A DNA stretch of 32,792 nucleotides from Porticoccaceae bacterium (lineage in GTDB: Bacteria > Pseudomonadota > Gammaproteobacteria > Pseudomonadales > Porticoccaceae): assembly GCA_021773435.1 (NCBI GenBank), contig JAJFKC010000043.1, positions 1 through 32,792 on the forward strand, written 5' to 3'. The translations under genes and the position numbers were made by a program. The notes below the pieces were generated by a model. It saw only the letters and a list, made by a program, of their open reading frames with translations. It had not been told where the DNA came from and searched no databases. Positions 26,495 to 32,693 of the stretch are shown in pieces. The stretch's first letter is position 1. Each line of letters opens with the position of its first letter.

Positions 26495-26914
26495 ATGTCC
26501 AGCAATAAACCTGCTACATCTGAAAAACCGAAGTATTTCGATCTTAATATCAACGGTATCGGCTATCTCAACCGGGTACGTGAAGTCACACCTGAAGGGG
26601 GAACCCCTTTCCTCAGTGTGACCATTGCGGCTTTGCGGGGCTCTGTCGATAACGTTCAGCACACCTATTTTGATTGCGTGGTGTCTGGAGAAGAAGCGAA
26701 GGATCTGGCGCGTCAGCTTAAACCTGCAGTGGAGGCCGATTTAAAAGTATTGGTGGGTTTCCATCTCAGCGATTTGCAGGCCGAGGCCTTTATTTTCAAA
26801 CAGGGTGAGCGCAGTGGTGAAGCAGGCATTAGCCTGAAATCACGCTTACTGCGCTTCCAATGGGTGAAAGTAGACGGACAAGCTTTTCCGGCAGTTAACA
26901 ACGCCGTCGCTTAA
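26495..26914 (+). CDS. STY4534-family (DUF3577) ICE replication protein
   Basis: A 139-residue protein with AGGAG before the ATG. Family blocks are KYFDLNINGIGYLNRVREV, FLSVTIAALRGSV, YFDCVVSGEEAKDLARQL, KVLVGFHLSDLQAEAFIF and GISLKSRLLRFQWVKVDG. The fold resembles a single-stranded-DNA-binding OB protein in secondary-structure pattern. It is a known conserved gene of SPI-7/PFGI-1-type elements. It stands alone with hairpins on both sides in the intergenic DNA. Confidence 0.92.
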   Translation: MSSNKPATSEKPKYFDLNINGIGYLNRVREVTPEGGTPFLSVTIAALRGSVDNVQHTYFDCVVSGEEAKDLARQLKPAVEADLKVLVGFHLSDLQAEAFIFKQGERSGEAGISLKSRLLRFQWVKVDGQAFPAVNNAVA

Positions 26915-26923
26915 TGCCAACCG

Positions 26924-27002
26924 GGTCACTTCTCAGGAGGTGACCTTCTTACCAATTTAATTTTATCCAAGCCAGCGGGGAGTCCATTCCTCGTCGGGCT
27001 GG
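26924..27002 (+). promoter_or_regulatory. Two leader hairpins between STY4534 and radC
   Basis: The first hairpin is GGTCAC (26924-26929) with GTGACC (26940-26945), which includes an AGGAGGTGA ribosome-like motif that leads to no gene. The second is CCAGC (26972-26976) with GCTGG (26998-27002) and a GGGGA/TCCTC inner part. radC begins 26 bases later. They may shape mRNA stability or translation. Confidence 0.4.
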
Positions 27003-27027
27003 TCTCCTCGTATTTTTCAGGAGATCA

Positions 27028-27546
27028 ATGATGTCTTCCAAAACTTCACCCAAGCCAGTCAAAGTGGAAAATCGTTTTACAGGCATTAACACTACTCAAC
27101 TTAATGAACTGGAAAAGCAATCCTTAGTCGCATTATCAATGGAGGTATTACAGGAGCAGCATAAGCCGGGCACAGCACTATCGAGCCCAGATCAGACACG
27201 GGATTACTTGCGCCTACGTTTGATTGATCGTAAAGCAGAGGTGTTCGGTTGCCTGTTTTTGGATAACCGCCACCACGTAATTGAAGTCAACGAGCTGTTC
27301 CAGGGCACCATTAATGGTGCTTCGGTGTATCCGCGAGTAGTTGTTCAGGAAGCCCTGGCGTTAAACGCTGCAGCTGTAGTCCTTTTCCACAATCACCCAT
27401 CGGGGGTTGCAGAACCCAGTTTTGCGGATGAAGCGATTACTAAACGTCTGAAAGACGCACTGGCACTCGTTGATATTCGTGTATTGGATCATTTTATTGT
27501 CACCGCTGGCGAAAGTGTTTCATTTGCCGAACGCGGCCTACTTTAA
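27028..27546 (+). CDS. radC: RadC-family JAB/MPN domain protein
   Basis: A 172-residue protein with a JAB metalloprotease-like fold. The zinc motif is complete: His121 and His123 in FHNHPSG and Asp134 in EPSFADEAI. The upstream conserved block [20 protein letters not shown] holds the usual Glu. The N-terminal helix-hairpin-helix of chromosomal RadC is absent, as is common for plasmid and ICE copies. Despite the gene name, a repair role is not established; copies like this are common accessory genes in ICEs next to anti-restriction and replication genes. AGGAG precedes the ATG. Confidence 0.92.
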   Translation: MMSSKTSPKPVKVENRFTGINTTQLNELEKQSLVALSMEVLQEQHKPGTALSSPDQTRDYLRLRLIDRKAEVFGCLFLDNRHHVIEVNELFQGTINGASVYPRVVVQEALALNAAAVVLFHNHPSGVAEPSFADEAITKRLKDALALVDIRVLDHFIVTAGESVSFAERGLL

Positions 27547-27558
27547 GAGCTTGTTATA

Positions 27559-27592
27559 ACCCTTTAGGGAAGCACTTTCTTCCCTAAAGGGT
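27559..27592 (+). promoter_or_regulatory. Perfect 14-bp hairpin ahead of the DUF6573-like gene
   Basis: ACCCTTTAGGGAAG (27559-27572) and CTTCCCTAAAGGGT (27579-27592) pair perfectly around a 6-base loop. No T run follows. It lies between the radC stop and the next ribosome site. It is probably an mRNA structure or regulatory element; a terminator role is not supported. Confidence 0.55.
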
Positions 27593-27635
27593 AGGAGGTG
27601 ATTTCCTGCGTACAGTTTATTTAAGGAGAATCATC

Positions 27636-28064
27636 ATGAAAATAACTGATAAAGATGATTTCAGTGCCGATTACTTTGGTCCTGTTATCTCGACTTACAG
27701 TCGCAAACAAGCCATCGACGATGGTTGCTTGATTGATGTCAGTACTATGTCTCAAGCGGCCGGTTTTAAGTGGCCTGTTGCATTGACTAATGCTGTTTGG
27801 CAAGACTGTGTTGCCTGGTCGGATGACGATAATGAAAAGCAAACCTATCAGGATGAGTCAGGTCGCCTATGGGATGTGCTGTTTATGGCATTCCATGCCA
27901 TCAAGACGGCCTCCGAATCAGGAGAGCGATTGTTATTTAAGCTCTACCGGGTGCCCCGCGATGGGAAGTCCCGAGAAGCCCAGGAGGTAGAACTCAAACT
28001 TATGGTCGGTCCTGGTGATGATAGTAGACCGGTCATTACTATATTGACCCCGAACGAAGATTAA
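27636..28064 (+). CDS. DUF6573-like plasmid/ICE accessory protein
   Basis: A 142-residue protein with AAGGAG 7 bases before the ATG. The pattern YSRKQAIDDGCLIDVSTMSQ, then AAGFKWPVALTNAVWQDCV, GRLWDVLFMAFHAI and a beta-rich tail (ELKLMVGPGDDSRPVITILT) resembles the small DUF6573 family that occurs on plasmids and ICEs. No catalytic motif is visible. Its function is unknown. It is the last ICE backbone gene before the IS110-type insertion. Confidence 0.75.
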   Translation: MKITDKDDFSADYFGPVISTYSRKQAIDDGCLIDVSTMSQAAGFKWPVALTNAVWQDCVAWSDDDNEKQTYQDESGRLWDVLFMAFHAIKTASESGERLLFKLYRVPRDGKSREAQEVELKLMVGPGDDSRPVITILTPNED

Positions 28065-28409
28065 AACGCTGACTGAGTTCAGCTCCTTGCCCTGGCCATA
28101 TATGGACCGATTCCGGTTTGCAAGGTCCAGTCTGGTGAGGGTAAGTGGTTGGTTGCTGCCATATATCCGGCCTGTTTATGAGAAGTGGACTTCTCTGGCC
28201 CTGATGGAATATGCACGCTTTGTCCTTAATCACTTGGACGGCCTCAAAGGGCCCAAGCCAGGGACAGGGTAACAAAGCGTCGGTTCGACCAGTCTTGCCA
28301 TCAAGTGAACTGTGCCTTCGCAATCGTTGTGTCAGTCTATTCAACTAAGGGCCATTTTTTAATACTGTGCATCAGCGAAGGCCCCTCTATTCGCTGATGC
28401 ACACTTTCT
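28065..28409 (-). ncRNA. Gene-free IS110 3' flank; candidate bridge RNA
   Basis: There is no credible gene in these 345 bases. The stretch lies downstream of the IS110-type transposase, the side where IS1111-group members encode their bridge RNA. It contains a palindrome CCATATATGG (28096-28105), a TGGACC/GGTCCA pair, and a perfect 14-bp inverted repeat next to the transposase stop (28366-28379 with 28390-28403). The element boundary within this region cannot be placed by eye. Confidence 0.35.
28366..28403. repeat. Perfect 14-bp inverted repeat at IS110 3' end
   Basis: TGTGCATCAGCGAA and TTCGCTGATGCACA are separated by a 10-base loop, 7 bases past the transposase stop. It may be a subterminal structure of the element or part of its bridge RNA. 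Confidence 0.6.
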
Positions 28410-29444
28410 CTATGTGGCTGGATGATACCCCCCTCCTTTCGACAGCAGTGCCCAGACAATACGGGCGTTCTTATTTGCCACTGCCACTGCCACAGCGGCA
28501 CGGTTCGAGCCGCGCTCAGTGGAGAGTCGCTGGATCCAACAACTTCGAGAATCAGATTTGTTACCTGCGCACCGCACTACCGAGCGCGCGCCATGAATTA
28601 ACAGCGTGCGAAGGTAAGTATCACCTCGTTTACTGATGCCCAGTAGCTGCGGCTTGCCACCCGTAGTATGTTGCCGTGGTACCAAACCCAAGCTGGCAGA
28701 AAATTGTCGACCATTCTTGAACTCGCGTGCGTGGCCATAAGCCGACACCAGCGCAGTGGCGGTCTGCGGGCCGATGCCTTCAATTGCGCCAATGCGCTGA
28801 CACGCTTCATTCGAGTTGAACAGCTGCACGATCTCGCGAGTGCATCCCTCGACGCGTTTATCTAGAGCCTGTAGTTCCTGATACAGCGTATAAAGCCATG
28901 CCCGAAACCGAGCGGTGAGCCCGTTCTCGCCGTCCTCCAGAATCTCCGGTATTCGACGACGCAGCCAGGTGATCCCCTGAGGGATAACAATGCCATACTC
29001 TCCAAGCAATCCTCGAATTTGATTCGCCTGCGCTGTTCGCGTCTTTACGATTGCCTGACGAATCCGATGCAATGCCTGGATGTCCTGCTGTTCGACGCTC
29101 TTGATAGCGACAAAGCGCATCGTCGGTCTGCTGACCGCCTCGCAGATAGCCTCGGCATCGTTATAGTCATTTTTGTTGCTTTTGACATAGGGCTTTACAA
29201 ACTGGGGACTGATCAGGCGTACCTCATGTCCCAGTTTGCTGATCTCCCTGGCCCAATAGTGCGAGCCGCCACAAGCCTCCATCCCGAGCAGGCTGTGCTC
29301 CAGGTTGGCCAGGAAGGGGAGTAGTTGTTTACGGCTCAATTTTTTCTTCAAGACCGGGTGTCCCGCCAGGTCAGTACCACATAAGTGGAAAGTATTCTTA
29401 CCCAAGTCGATTCCCAAGTAAGCGATCTCTTTGATAGTGCTCAT
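28410..29444 (-). mobile_element. IS110-family transposase, intact
   Basis: A 344-residue DEDD recombinase. The RuvC-like half has YLGIDLGKNTFHLCG (Asp13), LLGMEACGGSHYW (Glu) and VKSNKNDYNDAEAI (Asp pair). The C-terminal transposase_20 half has IEGIGPQTATALVSAYG, GRQFSASLGLVPRQ (the conserved serine) and GISKRGDTYLRTLLIHGAR. AGGAGG precedes the ATG by 7 bases. The style (VAVANKNARIVWALLSKG at the end) is IS1111-like. It has no frame damage, unlike the copy at the left of the window, which is a different subgroup. It separates the ICE backbone from the AbiE cargo. IS110 elements act through a bridge RNA, so active movement is possible. Confidence 0.92.
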
Positions 29445-29598
29445 CTCATAACCTCCTCGTTTCTGTGGTTCAGGCTGTCAGTTTGGGTCGTCCAGTAGCT
29501 GCTGGGAAGAGGGATGGGTCCATTCCATTACTTGGGATAAAGTGGCACTTTATCTTTCTCTCTGGCTCAGATCATCGGTAATTACTGGACCTCCACAT
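29445..29598. other. Gene-free 5' flank of the IS110 transposase
   Basis: No gene is seen here. The stretch contains a perfect 9-1-9 palindrome, GATAAAGTGGCACTTTATC (29536-29554), and inverted TCCAGTA/TACTGGA motifs about 95 bases apart, which may mark the element's subterminal repeats. If this copy belonged to the IS110 rather than the IS1111 group, the bridge RNA would be encoded here. Confidence 0.4.
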
Positions 29599-29657
29599 AG
29601 TATAGTGTAGGACCAGCACCTCATCACAATGATGAAGTGCTGGCCCTACACTATACT
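29599..29657. promoter_or_regulatory. Long inverted repeat upstream of abiEi
   Basis: A 27-base left arm (29599-29625, beginning AGTATAGTGTAGG) pairs with 29631-29657 (ending CCTACACTATACT) with only two mismatches and a 5-base loop. Six Ts end the plus-strand side (29657-29662), so it can act as a rho-independent terminator for read-through from the left. It lies about 75 bases before the AbiEi start. AbiEi antitoxins are known to repress their own promoter by binding inverted repeats, so an operator role is an alternative. Confidence 0.6.
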
Positions 29658-29732
29658 TTTTTAGATAATATAGGTATATTATGCCCTCAGTAATTCGGTA
29701 AAATGCTGAACTAATATAGTTATGGTGTACTT

Positions 29733-30518
29733 GTGGCTTCCGCAAAACAACAATTGGGCAAGATTATCCGTGAAGTCGGTGATGTTTTTACCGTGGCCGC
29801 TGCTGCGAGCTGTATAGAGGAGCCCAATGATAAAATGGCTAAATCCTTGTCCCGTTGGGCCAAGCAGGGGTGGCTCACGCGTATAAAGCGAGGTCTCTAT
29901 GCGGTGGTTCCTATTGACGCATCAACAACAGATAGGGTGTTGGAAGATGCCTGGGTTTTAATTCCCGAGTTATATGGCTCTTGTTATGTCGGTGGGTGGA
30001 GCGCAGCTGAATACTGGGATCTTACAGAGCAAATTTTTCATAACATATGTATCGTGGCCGAACGACCCCCCGCTCAAAAAATGGAGGAGGTTCAAGGGTT
30101 GAGATTTATCGTGACTAAAATGAAGCCACAGTTGGCATTTGCTACAAAAACTATTTGGAAGAAAAATAAGAAAATTAAGATATCAGATCCTCATAAAACA
30201 ATAGTTGATATGCTTTATAACCCTTCTTTGGGCGGCGGTATTCAGCATGTGCTCGATTGCTTTAAAGAATATAAGAGTAGCGAGCACCAGAATTTTTCCA
30301 CACTCGGGAATTATGCCGGACGTATGGAAAATGGAGCGGTTTTCAAGCGCTTGGGTTTTCTGGCAGAAAGATACCTGGGTGACGAACATGAATTGGTAGC
30401 CTTGTGCAAAGAAAATCTGAGCCAGGGGAATGCATACCTCGATCCGTCACTAAAACATGGGCCGCTGGTGACCCGGTGGCGTCTATTTATCCCAGAAAAC
30501 TTCAAGGACCTGGCGTGA
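29733..30518 (+). CDS. abiEi: AbiEi-family antitoxin (type IV TA / phage defence)
   Basis: A 261-residue protein with a GTG start. The N-terminal winged helix (KSLSRWAKQGWLTRIKRGLY, residues about 34-55) is the AbiEi DNA-binding part. The larger C-terminal domain (YGSCYVGGWSAAEYWDLTEQ onwards, with ISDPHKTIVDMLYNPSLGGG) counteracts the toxin in known systems without binding it. Its stop overlaps the toxin's GTG by the classic GTGA. The promoter region is AT-rich (ATAATATAGGTATATTAT around 29667) behind the long inverted repeat, in line with self-repression. The likely role is defence or stabilising the ICE. Confidence 0.9.
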   Translation: MASAKQQLGKIIREVGDVFTVAAAASCIEEPNDKMAKSLSRWAKQGWLTRIKRGLYAVVPIDASTTDRVLEDAWVLIPELYGSCYVGGWSAAEYWDLTEQIFHNICIVAERPPAQKMEEVQGLRFIVTKMKPQLAFATKTIWKKNKKIKISDPHKTIVDMLYNPSLGGGIQHVLDCFKEYKSSEHQNFSTLGNYAGRMENGAVFKRLGFLAERYLGDEHELVALCKENLSQGNAYLDPSLKHGPLVTRWRLFIPENFKDLA

Positions 30519-31984
30519 TTCCTAAGCGAGAGATTTTAGAGCTTGCGACGAGTAGCGGCATTAGGCCTCACGTCATCGAGAAAGACTACGTATTAGGTTG
30601 GATACTCGCGGGGATTCATCAACATGAAATTGGTAAAACATGGGTTTTCAAGGGGGGAACCTGTCTCAAGAAATGCTATTTTGAAACCTATCGATTTTCG
30701 GAAGATCTGGATTTTACACTGAGTGATCCGACGCAGATTGATAATGATATTTTAAATTCGGTATTTTCCGAAATTAGCGAGTGGATATATGAGAATGCTG
30801 GCATAGAAGTTCCTGTCGAAAAACTCACCTTTGATATCTATAAAAATCCCCGCGGTGTGACTTCATGCCAAGGAAGAGTTTTTTATCGTGGGCCCATTTC
30901 TCCAGACTCTCACAAGAGGTTACCAAGGATCAAACTGGATTTGACGGTCGATGAATTACTGGTTGAGCCGTCGGTGACGACTGCAGTGAAACATGACTAT
31001 TCGGATTTTCCAGATGATGGTATCTACATTCAATCTTACAGCTACGAAGAGGTTTTTGCAGAGAAGACACGTGCGCTTTCTGAAAGAACGAGACCTCGCG
31101 ATTTATATGATGTAATCAACTTTTTTCGGCGACCAGAATCCAGTCTTCTGGCAAAAAGCGTTAGACGGATTCTGGAAGCTAAATGCCAATTCAAGTCCAT
31201 TTCGATGCCTAATTATGCTGATCTCCTTGAGCACAGAGACCAATGTGATGCGGGTTGGGGACAACAACTGAGTCACCAGATTCAATCGTTGCCGCCATTT
31301 GATTCGTTCTGGAACGAACTTCCGAAATTCTTTGAATGGTTGTATGCACCGGTGATTTCAACTCGGCGGTCATTGGCGGCAATGCCTCCGCAACAGGGAG
31401 CTCGAGCTTCTACTGGGCCGGTAGACTTTCGTAGCTATGCTATGTCAAGTTTGCCATTGAGTTGGATGGAGCGTATTCGTTTCGCTGCAGCTAATTATTT
31501 ATGTGTAGAGTTAGAGTACCGAAAAGAGAATGGCGAGCAGAATACTTACTTGATCGAACCGTATTCGCTGAATGAGACGTCTGTCGGGAATCTTCTGCTT
31601 CATACTCTAAAACATCAGACTCATGAAATTAGGGCGTTTCGTACGGATCGAATGATCAGTGTAAGAACTACGGATATTCCTTTTACTCCTAGCTATCGGG
31701 TTGATTTGATACCGCAGGGGCCTCATAACGTAATGTCGGCAATGCCTCAGTCCGGTCTTCGAATACCCGTACGGCAGAAGACGTTAGGGACGACAAGACC
31801 AGCACGAAAAAAACTTGCTAAATCAACCTGGCCAAGCTCAGGGCCTACCTACGTATATCAATGCCCGATGTGCCAAAAGAAATTTACCCGAAAAAAAATG
31901 AATGGGGAATTGAATTCGCATAAGACTAAGGAGGGTTTTTCCTGCTCAGGGCGAACCGGGATGTATGTTGAAACAAAATACTAG
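30515..31984 (+). CDS. abiEii: AbiEii-family nucleotidyltransferase toxin with WYL-like domain and C-terminal zinc finger
   Basis: A 489-residue protein from the GTG at 30515 that overlaps the antitoxin stop (GTGA). A longer frame upstream lies inside abiEi and is not needed. The nucleotidyltransferase core is in residues about 20-270: FKGGTCLKK (Gly47-Gly48-Thr49) and RFSEDLDFTLSD (Asp64, Asp66), the DNA polymerase beta-like metal site of AbiEii. Known relatives modify tRNA ends or otherwise add nucleotides and block growth. Residues about 315-400 look like a WYL ligand/nucleic-acid-sensing domain (LCVELEYRKENGEQ, LIEPYSLNET, IRAFRTDRMISV). At the end, Cys450, Cys453, His469 and Cys477 (CPMCQKKF, then FSCSGR) could hold zinc. 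Typical AbiEii toxins are about 280-310 residues, so the last two parts are additions. Confidence 0.85.
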   Translation: MIPKREILELATSSGIRPHVIEKDYVLGWILAGIHQHEIGKTWVFKGGTCLKKCYFETYRFSEDLDFTLSDPTQIDNDILNSVFSEISEWIYENAGIEVPVEKLTFDIYKNPRGVTSCQGRVFYRGPISPDSHKRLPRIKLDLTVDELLVEPSVTTAVKHDYSDFPDDGIYIQSYSYEEVFAEKTRALSERTRPRDLYDVINFFRRPESSLLAKSVRRILEAKCQFKSISMPNYADLLEHRDQCDAGWGQQLSHQIQSLPPFDSFWNELPKFFEWLYAPVISTRRSLAAMPPQQGARASTGPVDFRSYAMSSLPLSWMERIRFAAANYLCVELEYRKENGEQNTYLIEPYSLNETSVGNLLLHTLKHQTHEIRAFRTDRMISVRTTDIPFTPSYRVDLIPQGPHNVMSAMPQSGLRIPVRQKTLGTTRPARKKLAKSTWPSSGPTYVYQCPMCQKKFTRKKMNGELNSHKTKEGFSCSGRTGMYVETKY

Positions 31985-32045
31985 AGCCTCCACTCCTTGG
32001 TATTTTGTGGTGGTTACACTGTAACCAGCACTCCGAATTGACCAT
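31985..32045. other. Gap between AbiEii and the hairpin cluster
   Basis: A short AT-rich gap. It contains the second palindrome copy (listed separately) and a TTGACC that could be a -35 box, but no convincing -10 box follows. Confidence 0.3.
32010..32028. promoter_or_regulatory. Palindrome copy 2, TGGTTACACTGTAACCA core
   Basis: The 8-1-8 inverted repeat (32011-32027) has the same sequence as the core of the 23788-23806 palindrome. Only the outermost pair differs. It lies 26 bases after the AbiEii stop and 22 bases before the first long hairpin of the structured region, so it may control what follows. Confidence 0.5.
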
Positions 32046-32050
32046 TTGTC

Positions 32051-32091
32051 TCAAGCGCCATGACAGGCTCTCAGCCTGGCGTGACGCTTGA
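32051..32091. repeat. Long hairpin 1 of the structured region
   Basis: Arms 32051-32069 (TCAAGCGCCATGACAGGCT) and 32073-32091 (AGCCTGGCGTGACGCTTGA) pair at 16 of 19 positions around a CTC loop. Confidence 0.75.
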
Positions 32092-32097
32092 TTCGTA

Positions 32098-32146
32098 CGC
32101 AGCCCTCGTCACTGGCAAGCGAAGCGGGGTAGTGACGAGGGCTGCG
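32098..32146. repeat. Long hairpin 2: 16-bp perfect inverted repeat
   Basis: CGCAGCCCTCGTCACT (32098-32113) and AGTGACGAGGGCTGCG (32131-32146) are perfect complements, GC-rich, with a 17-base loop. No T run follows, so this is not a simple terminator. Confidence 0.85.
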
Positions 32147-32248
32147 AACTCCGTAACAACAACGCATTGCGGCAGGATTTGCCGATGATCAGGGAATGAC
32201 GCCGTCCTATACTGCAGCCCTGACAAGGTCGAGTCCAGAGATCTAACC

Positions 32249-32274
32249 GTGGCCACTGCGTGTACAGTGGTAAG
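32249..32274 (+). repeat. Short hairpin repeat, copy 2
   Basis: The counterpart of 26314-26339 with 21 of 26 positions identical. The stem CCACTG/CAGTGG has loop CGTGTA. Confidence 0.4.
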
Positions 32275-32404
32275 AGAGCGTAACAGGGTCATTAGACACG
32301 CTGCGGCTAGTTGCCGTTGACCCATCTTCCAGGCAGAGCAGATCAGCCGATCTACATTTCTCACGGGCGCAAGCTCACCATCCACTCAGGGGACTACGTT
32401 CACC

Positions 32405-32423
32405 TAATTGCCATTGGCAATTA
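32405..32423. promoter_or_regulatory. 19-bp palindrome TAATTGCCATTGGCAATTA
   Basis: A perfect 9-1-9 inverted repeat at the end of the structured region. It is AT-rich at the outside, with the look of a dimeric repressor site. No regulator can be named. Confidence 0.5.
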
Positions 32424-32588
32424 CTGATTCTGTCCGCAGATTCAAGGCGTAAAAACAATTCATCGCGGAAAACTTATCCGCATAACTTAAAAGGAGGTGT
32501 ATATACATCAGAGCACGCACGCTAGAAAAAGCCCGATTCCGGGTATGTTGGTCCATGCGGATGGATCCTTAACAAAGGAGATCCCGCG

Positions 32589-32693
32589 TTGCCTAAGTCC
32601 AGGCACATTCAGGCTCTATGGGATTGGTGTCCCATGATCATCTCGCTAGCGCGTGCATATTCTGGCCCATTGCGATCACTGATTCTGTTTTAA
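32589..32693 (+). pseudogene. Possible truncated small ORF ending in IS repeats
   Basis: AAAGGAG (32574-32580) sits 8 bases before a TTG. The frame gives 34 residues starting MPKSRHIQALWDWCP, and its last third is encoded by the first terminal repeat of the mobile element at 32659 onwards. A good ribosome site with an abrupt end inside IS sequence suggests the 5' end of a gene cut by an insertion. I do not recognise the protein. Confidence 0.3.

Larger units (their letters stand above)
32046..32430 (+). ncRNA. Highly structured gene-free region, candidate ncRNA
   Basis: The only long frame here (minus, 32071-32385) has no ribosome site I trust and no recognisable domain. Instead the stretch is packed with inverted repeats: 32051-32091 (19-bp arms, 3 mismatches, 3-base loop), 32098-32146 (16 bp perfect), CGGCA/TTGCCG near 32175, CCACTG/CAGTGG near 32253-32270, and TAATTGCCATTGGCAATTA (32405-32423). 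This density is more than chance would give. It may be a structured RNA, a transfer or replication origin, or a mix. Strand and ends are unknown. Confidence 0.35.

Noticed and set aside
28321-28403. Rho-independent terminator at the 14-bp inverted repeat
   Set aside because: The T run lies before the stem on the plus strand, and A residues follow on the minus strand, so neither orientation fits.
30404-30514. Upstream extension of the AbiEii frame
   Set aside because: It lies inside abiEi, while the GTG at 30515 gives the classic GTGA overlap and starts where family resemblance begins.
32071-32385. 104-codon frame on the minus strand in the hairpin-rich region
   Set aside because: It spans both long inverted repeats, has no recognisable domain and no clear ribosome site. 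The RNA or DNA structure explains the region better.
32046-32693. IscB/omega-RNA (HEARO) locus
   Set aside because: A structured region followed by an ORF start fits the layout, but the 34 readable residues show no PLMP-type N-terminus. Kept only as something to test with a covariance model.
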